From Sphingobacteriaceae bacterium GW460-11-11-14-LB5 (GTDB taxonomy: Bacteria; Bacteroidota; Bacteroidia; Sphingobacteriales; Sphingobacteriaceae), in assembly GCA_002151545.1 (NCBI GenBank), contig CP021237.1, positions 4,898,001 to 4,962,000 on the forward strand: a stretch of 64,000 bases of DNA, read 5' to 3'. This document shows positions 10,101 to 17,522 of this stretch, one piece after another. The notes under the pieces are model-generated. The model was not told where the DNA came from and ran no database searches. It worked only from the letters and a program-made list of their open reading frames with translations. The position numbers were made by a program, and so were the translations under genes. Within the stretch, counting starts at the first letter, position 1; every line of letters begins with the position of its first letter.

Positions 10101-10298
10101 GCACAAATATCAAATAAACTGAAAATGAAAAAATTAAGGTTTTATGCTTCTGCTTATAACCTATGGTTATGGACCAATTACAGTGGTTTCGATCCAGAGG
10201 TTTCGACCAGACGGAATACACCGCTTACGCCTGGTGTTGACTATTCTGCATACCCAAGAAGTAAATCTTTCGTGTTCGGGCTAAACGTTAATTTTTAG
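7116..10298 (+). CDS. SusC/RagA family TonB-linked outer-membrane transporter
   Basis: A 1060-residue protein with a signal peptide (about 1-21), a carboxypeptidase-regulatory-like domain (about 24-105), a TonB-box-like run EEVTVNVGYG, a plug domain (about 115-235, with the SusC hallmark DGFPVASISDIAPQDIESIDLLKDASSTAIYGARGANG region) and a 22-strand-type barrel ending in the terminal aromatic NVNF. SusC proteins import oligosaccharides across the outer membrane with a SusD lid and energy from TonB. SusD follows 21 bases downstream. The surrounding pectinases make partly trimmed galacturonan the likely cargo. Expression is probably controlled through the upstream LacI-like sites. Confidence 0.95.
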   Translation: MSRVLLLFTFLSFIGLSVAQAQNRQLTGTVKDKKDGQVLVGVSVSLSGTKNGTSTDANGVFKISIPTNGSVLTFTYIGYKTKNVTVTNETKLSVTLDEDANNLEEVTVNVGYGIVRKKDLTGAVGSVSADVIAAAPVSSALEAIQGRVAGINISSSEGSPDAQINVRVRGGGSITGDNSPLYIVDGFPVASISDIAPQDIESIDLLKDASSTAIYGARGANGVILVTTKNSKDGKTNISYNVFGGTRKIAKKLGVLSASDYVHWQYERALLDGSLTDYTQYFGNYQDIDLYNNVAENNWQDLVFGRTGTTFNQNLSITGGSDKTKYSLSHSLVNDKAIMQMSDFKRQNINFKLTHKLYNALALDFGFRYSDTKTNGGGANEQNEKSSADSRLKYAILYPSFPVPGLTASTDTNDEFNLYNPLVAISDNDQYVHRKAYNINGAATYEIIDNLKLRSEVGYDGLRNDQDRFYGITTYYVKNLADYPNLPTLSSMNTTRNSFRNTNTLNYSFSKILDKNHNLNVLLGQEFIKTEQNILTNEVHGFPKTFTFDQTRVLTTQGKASIIDNNFSPDDKLFSFFGRANYDYKGKYLLSATFRADGSSKFSSENHWGYFPSVSAGWRISQEDFMNSTKSWLTDLKLRGSYGAAGNNNIPPGQITQSFQNSTTTWINGFNNYWAASKIMANPDLKWETTVTRNIGLDFALFNSKVTGTIDAYLNKTKDLLILFPVGGTGYDSQYRNLGQTQNKGLEFSVNWNAIKEKNFDLSVNANISFNRNKVISLGSVKNINGTSGWASTEIGVDYLVEEGASIGRIYGYKSAGRYEVSDFTGYNATTGKWTLKPGIVDATSFVGTVRPGTMKIEDISGDGKIDLSDRSIIGNTNPLNTGGFSLNSRIYDFDLGAYFNWSYGNDVYNANKIEYTSTSKYASRNLISAMESGQRWTNLRADGTISNDPAELTAMNANTTLWSPYTKTFVLSDWAVEDGSFLRLSTLTLGYTLPAQISNKLKMKKLRFYASAYNLWLWTNYSGFDPEVSTRRNTPLTPGVDYSAYPRSKSFVFGLNVNF

Positions 10299-10319
10299 AG
10301 ACCATTTAATTTTAAGACA

Positions 10320-12116
10320 ATGAAAAGAATTATATATGCGCTATTCATCATTACAGGAATAACATTTGTAAGTAGCTGTAAAAAAACATTAGATGCGCCA
10401 TCAAAATCCTCGTTGGATGAGTCTGTTATTTTTTCTACCCCTAGCTTAGCCGAGGGTTCGGTAGCGGGCGTACTACAATCATTTGGGGAAACCAATTCGT
10501 ACAGGGGCCGTTTTTTGGTGTTTTACGGACTTAACAATGATACCGAAGTATACAACACCTTAAAATCGGTTGATGATGACAAGGCAAAACTGTCTAACTA
10601 CAACTGTAATGTGAACAATGGCCAAATGAACACTACAGATAATGCATGGGCTAAATTTTACGAAGGCATTGAAAGGGCCAACCTGGCGATCAGGGGAATC
10701 AGAACCTATGGTAATATAGAAAGCAACCCGGCAATGGCGCAGATCCTAGGCGAAATTTTAACCTTAAGGGCTGTTTTATATAACGACCTGATAAAAGGCT
10801 GGGGTGATGTGCCGGCACGTTTTGAGCCCATTACTACTGCGACATCTTATTTGCCAAGAAGCGACAGGGATGTAATTTATAAACAACTGTTAGCCGACTT
10901 AAATGAAGCAGCAGGTTACCTGCCATGGCCTGGCGATAATAGCACAACCGCCAAAGTAGAGCGCGTAAACAAAGCTTTCGCAAAAGGCTTAAGGGCGCGT
11001 TTGGCATTAGCCGCAGGTGGTTATGCACAGCGCCTGGATGGAACTGTAAAATTAAGTTCCGATCCGGAATTATCACACGATAAAATGTATGCCATTGCCA
11101 AAAAAGAATGTCTGGAAATTATTGCAAGCGGTAAATTAAGATTGCTGGGCTTTGAAGAAGTTTTTAGAAAACTAAATGAGGAAACCGGTGCCGCAGGTTT
11201 AGAATCGATGTGGGAAATTCCGTTTAGCGATGGCCGTGGCCGTGTAATTTTTGATCTTGGTGTACGTCACATCAAAACAGACCAGTACACGGGTCAGAAC
11301 AAGGGTGGAACAGATGGACCAAACCCGATTATGTTGTATGAATATGAAAATGAGGATGTACGCAGAGATGTAACAGTTGTACCTTACGAATGGGATGGCG
11401 GCGATGGCACTAAAGGTGCAGCGCAGGTACCATCGGCTTTAGGCCGTTTATACTTTGGCAAATACCGTTACGAGTGGATGAAAAGAAGGGTAACCGCTAC
11501 TAACGATGATGGATTAAACTGGATGTATATGCGTTATGCTGATGTAGTTTTAATGGCTGCAGAGGCGGTTAACGATATCGACGGTCCAGCTGCTGCAGCC
11601 CCATATTTAAAAATGATCCGCGATAGGGCCTACCCTACAGCCCCTGCCAAGGTTACGACTTTTATGGCTACAGCTACAGCATCCAAAGCTGCATTTTTCG
11701 ACGCTGTTGTAAACGAAAGAGCATTGGAATTTACAGGGGAAATGCTTAGGAAAGGTGACCTAATCCGCTGGAATTTACTGGGCACAAAACTGGCTGAAGC
11801 CAAAACTAAATTACAGCAACTGGAAAACAGGCAGGGTAAGTATGCGGCTTTACCGGCTAAAATTTATTACAGAACCGCAGCCAATGGCGAAACTGTAGAA
11901 ATTTATGGATTAAAATTCGGTGATACCGATGCACAGGGCCTTGCTCTAGGATATACCTCCAATAAAGCCTGGACAATGGTTACCGCTGGAGAAGCTGTTT
12001 CTTACTGGAATGCCCTTTACACCAAAGACCCCAACCTGCAGCAATATTGGCCAATATGGCAGGTATTTTTAGATTCATCTAACGGAATGTTAAATAATAA
12101 GCCCTTAAACTTGTAA
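10320..12116 (+). CDS. SusD/RagB family surface glycan-binding lipoprotein
   Basis: A 598-residue lipoprotein with signal and lipobox FVSSC (Cys20). It is all-helical with tetratricopeptide-like segments typical of SusD: an N-terminal lipid tail followed by SKSSLDESVIFST, and a C-terminal RRVTATNDDGLNWMYMRYADVVLMAAEAVN run, the strongest SusD signature (the YADV-LM-AEA-N motif). SusD binds glycan at the cell surface and caps the SusC barrel encoded just upstream. Its residue-level ligand contacts cannot be read from sequence; pectin specificity is inferred from the locus. It is 10 bases upstream of the next lipoprotein gene. Confidence 0.95.
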   Translation: MKRIIYALFIITGITFVSSCKKTLDAPSKSSLDESVIFSTPSLAEGSVAGVLQSFGETNSYRGRFLVFYGLNNDTEVYNTLKSVDDDKAKLSNYNCNVNNGQMNTTDNAWAKFYEGIERANLAIRGIRTYGNIESNPAMAQILGEILTLRAVLYNDLIKGWGDVPARFEPITTATSYLPRSDRDVIYKQLLADLNEAAGYLPWPGDNSTTAKVERVNKAFAKGLRARLALAAGGYAQRLDGTVKLSSDPELSHDKMYAIAKKECLEIIASGKLRLLGFEEVFRKLNEETGAAGLESMWEIPFSDGRGRVIFDLGVRHIKTDQYTGQNKGGTDGPNPIMLYEYENEDVRRDVTVVPYEWDGGDGTKGAAQVPSALGRLYFGKYRYEWMKRRVTATNDDGLNWMYMRYADVVLMAAEAVNDIDGPAAAAPYLKMIRDRAYPTAPAKVTTFMATATASKAAFFDAVVNERALEFTGEMLRKGDLIRWNLLGTKLAEAKTKLQQLENRQGKYAALPAKIYYRTAANGETVEIYGLKFGDTDAQGLALGYTSNKAWTMVTAGEAVSYWNALYTKDPNLQQYWPIWQVFLDSSNGMLNNKPLNL

Positions 12117-12126
12117 ACCCGAGGTT

Positions 12127-13734
12127 ATGAAAAAGATTAATAAATATGCATACACCTTCTTACTGATGGCAACAGTTTGTTTATCGGCATGTAAAGAAAA
12201 TAACTTAGAAGAAATTACTAAGTTAGAGGTCGACAGGGTTTTTTCGAGCCCGGGTTTAACGGCAACCATAGTAAATAAAACCGGAGTTAAATTAACCTGG
12301 AACGCTGTACCTAATGCCACCTCTTATACCATCGAAGTATATGATAATGCGGATTTTACCGGCACCCCGGTAAAATCGATTACCAGCATTACTGCGGCAC
12401 AATTACCCTATACCGTAACCGGATTAATGGGTAATACACAATATGCCATTAGGGTAAAAGGAGTTGCACAGGGTGTTGCAGACTCCAAATGGGTTAGCAT
12501 TTCTGTGAAAACAGAACCCGAGCAGATTTTTCAGGATATATTACCTGCTAAACTAACTTCAAGAACCGTTACTTTAAACTGGCCGGCTGGCGAGAATGCC
12601 ACCACGATAACCATTAATCCAGGCAATATTACACGGCCTGTTACAGCAGCAGAAGTTCTTGCTGGCGGGTTAACATTAACAGGCCTAAGCCCAAAAGTAA
12701 CCTATACTGTAACTTTACTTTTAGGCACATCAATTAGAGGAACAAAAACCTTTACTACTCCGGCTGAATTGCCTACCGGAGCGGATGTTGTAGTTTTAGC
12801 GGCAACAGATGATCTGGCAGCAATGATCCAGGCGGCTACAAAAAGCACAAGGTTTGTAATTCTGGAAGGAACAAAATATAACGCTGATGTTGCTTTTACA
12901 TTACCAGCTGGAATAGACATTAGTATAATTGGTGAAGTTGCAGCGGTGAAACCAGTTATTTCGTTTACACAGGTTATTTTACCTAGCACTGGAGGTAAGC
13001 TACATTTCGAAAATGTGGACTTAACAGCTTATGCAAAAGGCGATGAAACATTGGCACCATCAACCAGACGCCAATATATCATTAATCAAAGTCTCGCTTC
13101 TACTATGGATGAAGTTTCTTTCGAAAATTGTAACATTCGTCATTTTGTTAACTCACCACTTCGTATTCAAGGTACCAATGCAATTACAATTAATAAAGTT
13201 ATCGTAAACAATTGCATTATTGATAACATTAGCGTGGCAGATGCCGGTCCGGGAGTTGGTAACTATGCTTTTATTAATTCAAATGTGGCTACCGGTAAAA
13301 TCAATAATATTACCTTAACCAATAATACTTTTTCAAATATCGGCTTTGGTTTGCTTTTGCATAATAAGGCGCCATCACTTACAGTAACGATAGAGAATAA
13401 TACATTTTACAATGTAGTTGGCGATGGCAGGTATTTTATCGATTATGATACGCAAACGATTTCAAGTGGGTTCTCGTTCAAGAATAATATAATTGCTAAA
13501 ACATTGTCACCAGCAGCAACTGCCAGGGGCATCAGATCTGCTACAGCACCAACAGTGGCAAATAATTACCAAACTTCTGATGTGACATTTACTGCAAATC
13601 CGGTTCCTGGCATTACTGCTTATACAGGGGTTAGCACAGCATTATTAACAGCTCCAACAACTAAGAACTTCAAAATAAAGGACGACGGTTATGTTGGAAA
13701 ATCTACATCTGGCGATCCTAGATGGAGATTGTAA
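12127..13734 (+). CDS. surface lipoprotein with Fn3-like domains and beta-helix (DUF4957/DUF5123-like)
   Basis: A 535-residue lipoprotein (lipobox LSAC, Cys22) and the third gene of the SusCD transcript. Residues about 40-125 and 135-215 form two fibronectin-III-like domains (VKLTWNAVPNATSYTIEVYD; TSRTVTLNWPAGENATTITI). The rest (about 220-520) is a run of short strands rich in Asn and Ile ladders (VNNCIIDNIS, NNITLTNNTFSNIGF, VTIENNTFYNVVG), which indicates a parallel beta-helix. This matches DUF4957/DUF5123 proteins that occur in pectin loci. Because the fold resembles pectinase scaffolds but no catalytic set is evident, surface pectin binding is the best guess. Confidence 0.75.
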   Translation: MKKINKYAYTFLLMATVCLSACKENNLEEITKLEVDRVFSSPGLTATIVNKTGVKLTWNAVPNATSYTIEVYDNADFTGTPVKSITSITAAQLPYTVTGLMGNTQYAIRVKGVAQGVADSKWVSISVKTEPEQIFQDILPAKLTSRTVTLNWPAGENATTITINPGNITRPVTAAEVLAGGLTLTGLSPKVTYTVTLLLGTSIRGTKTFTTPAELPTGADVVVLAATDDLAAMIQAATKSTRFVILEGTKYNADVAFTLPAGIDISIIGEVAAVKPVISFTQVILPSTGGKLHFENVDLTAYAKGDETLAPSTRRQYIINQSLASTMDEVSFENCNIRHFVNSPLRIQGTNAITINKVIVNNCIIDNISVADAGPGVGNYAFINSNVATGKINNITLTNNTFSNIGFGLLLHNKAPSLTVTIENNTFYNVVGDGRYFIDYDTQTISSGFSFKNNIIAKTLSPAATARGIRSATAPTVANNYQTSDVTFTANPVPGITAYTGVSTALLTAPTTKNFKIKDDGYVGKSTSGDPRWRL

Positions 13735-13752
13735 TTTTATGAATTGATTTTT

Positions 13753-13780
13753 AAGGCAGAACTCGTTTCTGCCTTTTTTT
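13753..13780 (+). terminator. rho-independent terminator after the SusCD operon
   Basis: AAGGCAGAA (13753-13761) and TTCTGCCTT (13767-13775) form a perfect 9-bp stem, followed by a run of T. It ends the susC-susD-lipoprotein transcript, 19 bases after the stop codon. Some read-through into the pectinesterase gene is possible. Confidence 0.85.
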
Positions 13781-13814
13781 GTTGAAATTTATACGAAAGA
13801 ATTATTGTAATCAA

Positions 13815-14837
13815 ATGGTGAAATCAACCATAGTCTGTATAGCCGCTACCTTGCTTTTATATCTTGGCATTTGCTCAAAAGTTTTTGCCCAGGATCCTAA
13901 ATACCCATCGATGATAATCGTTGCACAAGATGGCAGCGGAAATTACAAAACCATCCAGGAGGCTATCAATTCAGTGAGGGATTTAGGCGAAAAAGAGGTT
14001 AAAATTCAGGTTAAAAACGGCACATACAAAGAGAAGCTGATTATTCCATCATGGAAAATTAAGATCTCCATTATCGGAGAAAAGGCCGAAAATACCATCA
14101 TTACCTTCGATGATTATTCGGGGAAGCCAAACCCGATGGGTAAAGATATTTTTGGCCTTCCCAAATTCAGCACCTATACTTCATTCACCGTATTGGTTCA
14201 GGGCAACGATATCCACCTCGAAAACTTAACCATTATCAATTCAGCTGGGCGTGTCGGACAAGCTGTTGCCTTACATGTAGAAGGTGATCGTTTTGTAGCC
14301 AAAAACTGTAGGCTTCTGGGCAATCAGGATACCCTTTATGCCGGAATCGAAAATAGCCGCCAATACTATCATGACTGTTATATCGAAGGCACAACCGATT
14401 TTATTTTCGGTAAAGCAACAGTGGTGTTTCAAAATTGTACCATCAAAAGTTTAAGCGATTCTTATGTTACCGCAGCCTCCACTTCAGCGCAGCAAAAATT
14501 CGGATTTGTTTTTATAAATTGTAAACTCATTGCAGATCCGGCCGTAACAAAAGCTTATCTCGGCAGGCCCTGGCGCCCTTATGCAAAAACGGTATTCATG
14601 GCCTGCGATCTGGGGAAACATATTTTACCCGAAGGCTGGAATCCATGGAAAGGCGATCTCATGTTCCCAAATAAGGAACTGACCGTTTTTTATGCAGAAT
14701 ATAAAAATAAGGGAGATGGCGCCTCGCCCAAAACGAGATTGCCCTGGACAAAACAGCTAACAGATAAAGAAGCAAAAACCTACACTTTAAAAAATATACT
14801 TGGCGGAGCGGATCAATGGAATCCCCCGCAGTTATAG
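13815..14837 (+). CDS. pectinesterase (CE8)
   Basis: Removes methyl esters from homogalacturonan, exposing it to lyases and hydrolases. The start is the ATG at 13815 (MVKSTIVCIAATLL), which gives a signal peptide; a TTG 12 codons upstream lies inside the terminator T tract. The 340-residue product has all CE8 active-site elements: GQA (Q149), QDTLY (Q171, D172), the second acid in GTTDFIFG (D195) and LGRPWRPY (R251). The secreted right-handed beta-helix is normal in length. The gene is followed by a pectin/rhamnogalacturonan acetylesterase gene 13 bases downstream, so de-methylation and de-acetylation are encoded together. A second CE8 gene lies at 30531-31487. Confidence 0.93.
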   Translation: MVKSTIVCIAATLLLYLGICSKVFAQDPKYPSMIIVAQDGSGNYKTIQEAINSVRDLGEKEVKIQVKNGTYKEKLIIPSWKIKISIIGEKAENTIITFDDYSGKPNPMGKDIFGLPKFSTYTSFTVLVQGNDIHLENLTIINSAGRVGQAVALHVEGDRFVAKNCRLLGNQDTLYAGIENSRQYYHDCYIEGTTDFIFGKATVVFQNCTIKSLSDSYVTAASTSAQQKFGFVFINCKLIADPAVTKAYLGRPWRPYAKTVFMACDLGKHILPEGWNPWKGDLMFPNKELTVFYAEYKNKGDGASPKTRLPWTKQLTDKEAKTYTLKNILGGADQWNPPQL

Positions 14838-14850
14838 ATCAATAAAAAAT

Positions 14851-15591
14851 ATGAAAACGAATTTCTTTAAAATTTTAGCTGCCGGAACATTGGTTGTATT
14901 ACTGTCTTTTACCCTCATCCAAAAGAAAACTAAACTCTACATTATTGGCGATTCTACTGCCGCCAACAAGGAAGAAAAGGCCTACCCCGAAACGGGCTGG
15001 GGGATGGCACTACAATCTTATTTTAAAACCGATGTTGCGGTTGATAACCGGGCCTTAAACGGCAGGAGTACAAAATCGTTCAGGGCAGAAAAACGCTGGG
15101 ACCCGATATTGGCCCAGTTAAATCCTGGCGATTATGTTTTTATCGAATTTGGTCACAACGATGAGAAAGTTGACAAACCAACAGTTGGTGTATCCTTAGC
15201 TGATTTCAAAATCAATCTGGTTAATTATGTAAATGAGACCAGAAGCAAAAAAGCCTTCCCGGTTTTACTTACACCAATTTCGCGCAGGAGTTTTAAAAAT
15301 GGCGTATTAATCGATTCGCATGGCGATTATCCACGGATTACCCGTCAGGTAGCCGATTCGTTAAATGTTCCTTTAATTGATATGCTGGTAAAAACAGAAA
15401 GTTTGTTAAACCGCCTGGGCGAGGAGCCATCTATTAAGTTATTTAACCATGTTGATTCGGGCAATGTGAATTACCCAAATGGCAAAAAAGACAATACACA
15501 TTTAAGCCTGGAGGGAGCCAAACAGGTAGCGGGTTTGGTGGTGAAGGGGATAAAGGAATTAAAGTTGAGTTTGGTGAAGAGTTTGAAGTAA
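14851..15591 (+). CDS. rhamnogalacturonan acetylesterase, SGNH hydrolase (CE12-like)
   Basis: A 246-residue SGNH hydrolase starting at the ATG at 14851 (MKTNFFKILAAG), with an N-terminal signal or anchor (about 7-23). Blocks seen: GDSTAA (nucleophile S35), NGRST (G of block II), GHND (N103), and the terminal dyad in DNTHLS (D214, H217). This matches rhamnogalacturonan/pectin acetylesterases of CE12, which remove acetyl groups from pectic backbones. It follows the CE8 gene closely. A homologue in the same locus (33426-34217) has an insert near residues 65-85, suggesting different substrate positions. Confidence 0.9.
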   Translation: MKTNFFKILAAGTLVVLLSFTLIQKKTKLYIIGDSTAANKEEKAYPETGWGMALQSYFKTDVAVDNRALNGRSTKSFRAEKRWDPILAQLNPGDYVFIEFGHNDEKVDKPTVGVSLADFKINLVNYVNETRSKKAFPVLLTPISRRSFKNGVLIDSHGDYPRITRQVADSLNVPLIDMLVKTESLLNRLGEEPSIKLFNHVDSGNVNYPNGKKDNTHLSLEGAKQVAGLVVKGIKELKLSLVKSLK

Positions 15592-15607
15592 AATATGGTG
15601 GGTATCG

Positions 15608-15707
15608 TCCTCGTTTGCAACGAGGATGTATGAGAATAGCGATTATATCGCCTACAATACCCGGCATTACAAATGCGTCCCTCAGTAATCCTCGTTACAA
15701 ACGAGGA
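15608..15707. repeat. array of four palindromes with three-base loops
   Basis: TCCTCGTT-TGC-AACGAGGA (15608-15626), GCGAT-TAT-ATCGC (15639-15651), GCATT-ACA-AATGC (15664-15676) and TCCTCGTT-ACA-AACGAGGA (15689-15707). All are perfect hairpins with a loop of exactly three bases, the same architecture as the array at 3745-3860 but with different stems. The array lies between convergent transcripts. Confidence 0.75.
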
Positions 15708-15721
15708 CTATAACACATGAT

Positions 15722-15766
15722 AAAAAGCCGCAAATTCAGAGATTTTAATCTGCGAATCTGCGGCTT
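15722..15766 (-). terminator. terminator after the GapN-like gene
   Basis: Read on the minus strand, AAGCCGCAGATTC pairs with GAATTTGCGGCTT (one mismatch in 13) and is followed by TTTTTA. It lies 17 bases beyond the stop of the aldehyde dehydrogenase gene. Confidence 0.75.
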
Positions 15767-15782
15767 AGTTTCTATAATTTAA

Positions 15783-17408
15783 TTAGAAAATATACTTCGT
15801 ACTTAAGAAGTTCGAATCATCTCCTTTAACAATTTCATTCAATAACTTTTTATTATCGTCAGTAAATTTGGTGGCCACCAAAGAACGGATCGAGAACGAA
15901 CGCAAGGCATCCACTACAGAAAGTGTTCCTTCCGCACTGTCTTTACGGCCCGTAAAAGGGAAAGCATCTGGTCCGCGTTGGCACTGGCAGTTGATGTTAA
16001 CACGACTTACCTGGTTAACCAAAGGATCAATCAATGAAGAAATTACCGCCGCATTATTACTAAAAATACTCACTTGCTGGCCGTGTGGCGAACCGATTAA
16101 ATATTCAATAGGCTCTTCCAGATCATCAAATGGAACAACAGGAACAATCGGACCAAACTGCTCTTCGCGGTATAGTTTCATATTGCTGTTTACCGGATAC
16201 ATAATGGCTGGATAAACAAAAGTTTCTAAGGTTTGCCCGCCATTTTTGTTGATCACTTTAGCGCCGTGCGAAACCGCATCATCAATACATTCCTTTAAAT
16301 ATTCAGGTTTATTCAGCTCAGGCAGCGGTGTCAGGTTTACACCTTTTTCCCAAGGCATACCAAACTTCAGTTTTTCTACTTCAGCAGATAAACGTTTTAA
16401 AAACTCCTGCGCTAGACTGCGGTGAACATAAACGATTTTAATCGCGGTACAACGCTGACCATTAAAAGAAAGTGAGCCCAATACGGTTTCAGAAACCGCC
16501 AGATCAAGATCTGCATCCTTAGTGATGATCGCCGCATTTTTGGCATCTAAACCTAAAATTGCCCTTAAACGGTTTACTTTAGGGTGCAGTTTTTTCAGTT
16601 CGTTGGCTACCTTACTTGAGCCGATTAAGGTAAGCACATTAATTTTTCCTGATTTCATTAAGCCGGGAACGATGGTATTGCCACGACCATAAATCGTATT
16701 TACAACGCCCTTAGGGAAACTGGAACGGAAAGCCTCTAATAAAGGGTAGTGCAATAAAGTACCGTGTTTAGGTGGTTTGAATAAAAGCGTATTGCCCATA
16801 ATCAAAGCCGGGATAAGCGTTGTAAAAGTCTCGTTTAACGGATAGTTGAACGGCCCCATACAAAGCACCACGCCTAGCGGAGAACGGCGTACCTGAGCCA
16901 CAATACCCTGCTCTATTTCGAAACGTGATGATTGTCTGTCGATATCTTTCAGCGCATCGATAGTTGCATAGATATATTCCACTGTACGGTCGAATTCTTT
17001 TACCGAATCGGCATACGATTTACCGATCTCCCACATAATTAATTTCGCAACAATTTCCTTTTGCTCAATCATTTTATGGGTGAAGTTTTCTACGCAGGTA
17101 ATCCGATCGGCAACACTCATGGTTGGCCATTGCCCGCGACCATTATCATAAGCGGCTACGGCTGCATCTAAAGCTTCTGTCGACTCTTTCTCTGTGCAAA
17201 CAGGGAAACTACCAATACGCTTTCGTTTTAAGCCTTCAGGGGTTTTTACGCATACCGGAGAAAACACTTCATTAAATGGTCCATTCCATGGTTTCATTTC
17301 TCCATTGGAAAGAAACTCCTTTTGATTGATTTCTTCCGTGAGCCTAAATTCATCTGGAATCTGGCTCTCTTCAACGAAAATACTTTCGAGGTTTAGCGAT
17401 GTACTCAA
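15783..17408 (-). CDS. GapN-like NADP-dependent glyceraldehyde-3-phosphate dehydrogenase (ALDH family)
   Basis: A 541-residue aldehyde dehydrogenase. Family motifs: PFNYP (N188), the NAD(P)-loop region VLTLIGSSKVA (258-268) and the nucleophile in FNGQRC (C320). The closest family I recognise is non-phosphorylating GapN, which oxidises glyceraldehyde-3-phosphate to 3-phosphoglycerate with NADP+. That would handle the triose made by the Eda aldolase of this locus. The usual ELGG motif with the general-base Glu is replaced by L285-G-L-D-A-K290. The start is a TTG at 17408, since no in-frame ATG or GTG exists upstream before a stop and the N-terminal residues look like family sequence. It is set off from the transporter gene by a terminator, so it has its own promoter. 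Confidence 0.75.
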   Translation of the reverse strand: MSTSLNLESIFVEESQIPDEFRLTEEINQKEFLSNGEMKPWNGPFNEVFSPVCVKTPEGLKRKRIGSFPVCTEKESTEALDAAVAAYDNGRGQWPTMSVADRITCVENFTHKMIEQKEIVAKLIMWEIGKSYADSVKEFDRTVEYIYATIDALKDIDRQSSRFEIEQGIVAQVRRSPLGVVLCMGPFNYPLNETFTTLIPALIMGNTLLFKPPKHGTLLHYPLLEAFRSSFPKGVVNTIYGRGNTIVPGLMKSGKINVLTLIGSSKVANELKKLHPKVNRLRAILGLDAKNAAIITKDADLDLAVSETVLGSLSFNGQRCTAIKIVYVHRSLAQEFLKRLSAEVEKLKFGMPWEKGVNLTPLPELNKPEYLKECIDDAVSHGAKVINKNGGQTLETFVYPAIMYPVNSNMKLYREEQFGPIVPVVPFDDLEEPIEYLIGSPHGQQVSIFSNNAAVISSLIDPLVNQVSRVNINCQCQRGPDAFPFTGRKDSAEGTLSVVDALRSFSIRSLVATKFTDDNKKLLNEIVKGDDSNFLSTKYIF

Positions 17409-17476
17409 TTTAGTTTGTTTGTTAGGGTTAAATTAATGTTAAGTCTATAGTTTAAGTATAGATTTATTGTTGTAAA

Positions 17477-17518
17477 AAAGCTGAAGATCAGGATTGGTTA
17501 TCCCTATGCCTCAGCTTT
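17477..17518 (-). terminator. terminator after the hexuronate-type transporter gene
   Basis: On the minus strand AAAGCTGA (17518-17511) pairs with TCAGCTTT (17484-17477), followed by TTTTA. It lies 5 bases past the transporter stop and separates the uronate operon from the GapN-like gene. Confidence 0.65.
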
Positions 17519-17522
17519 CAAA

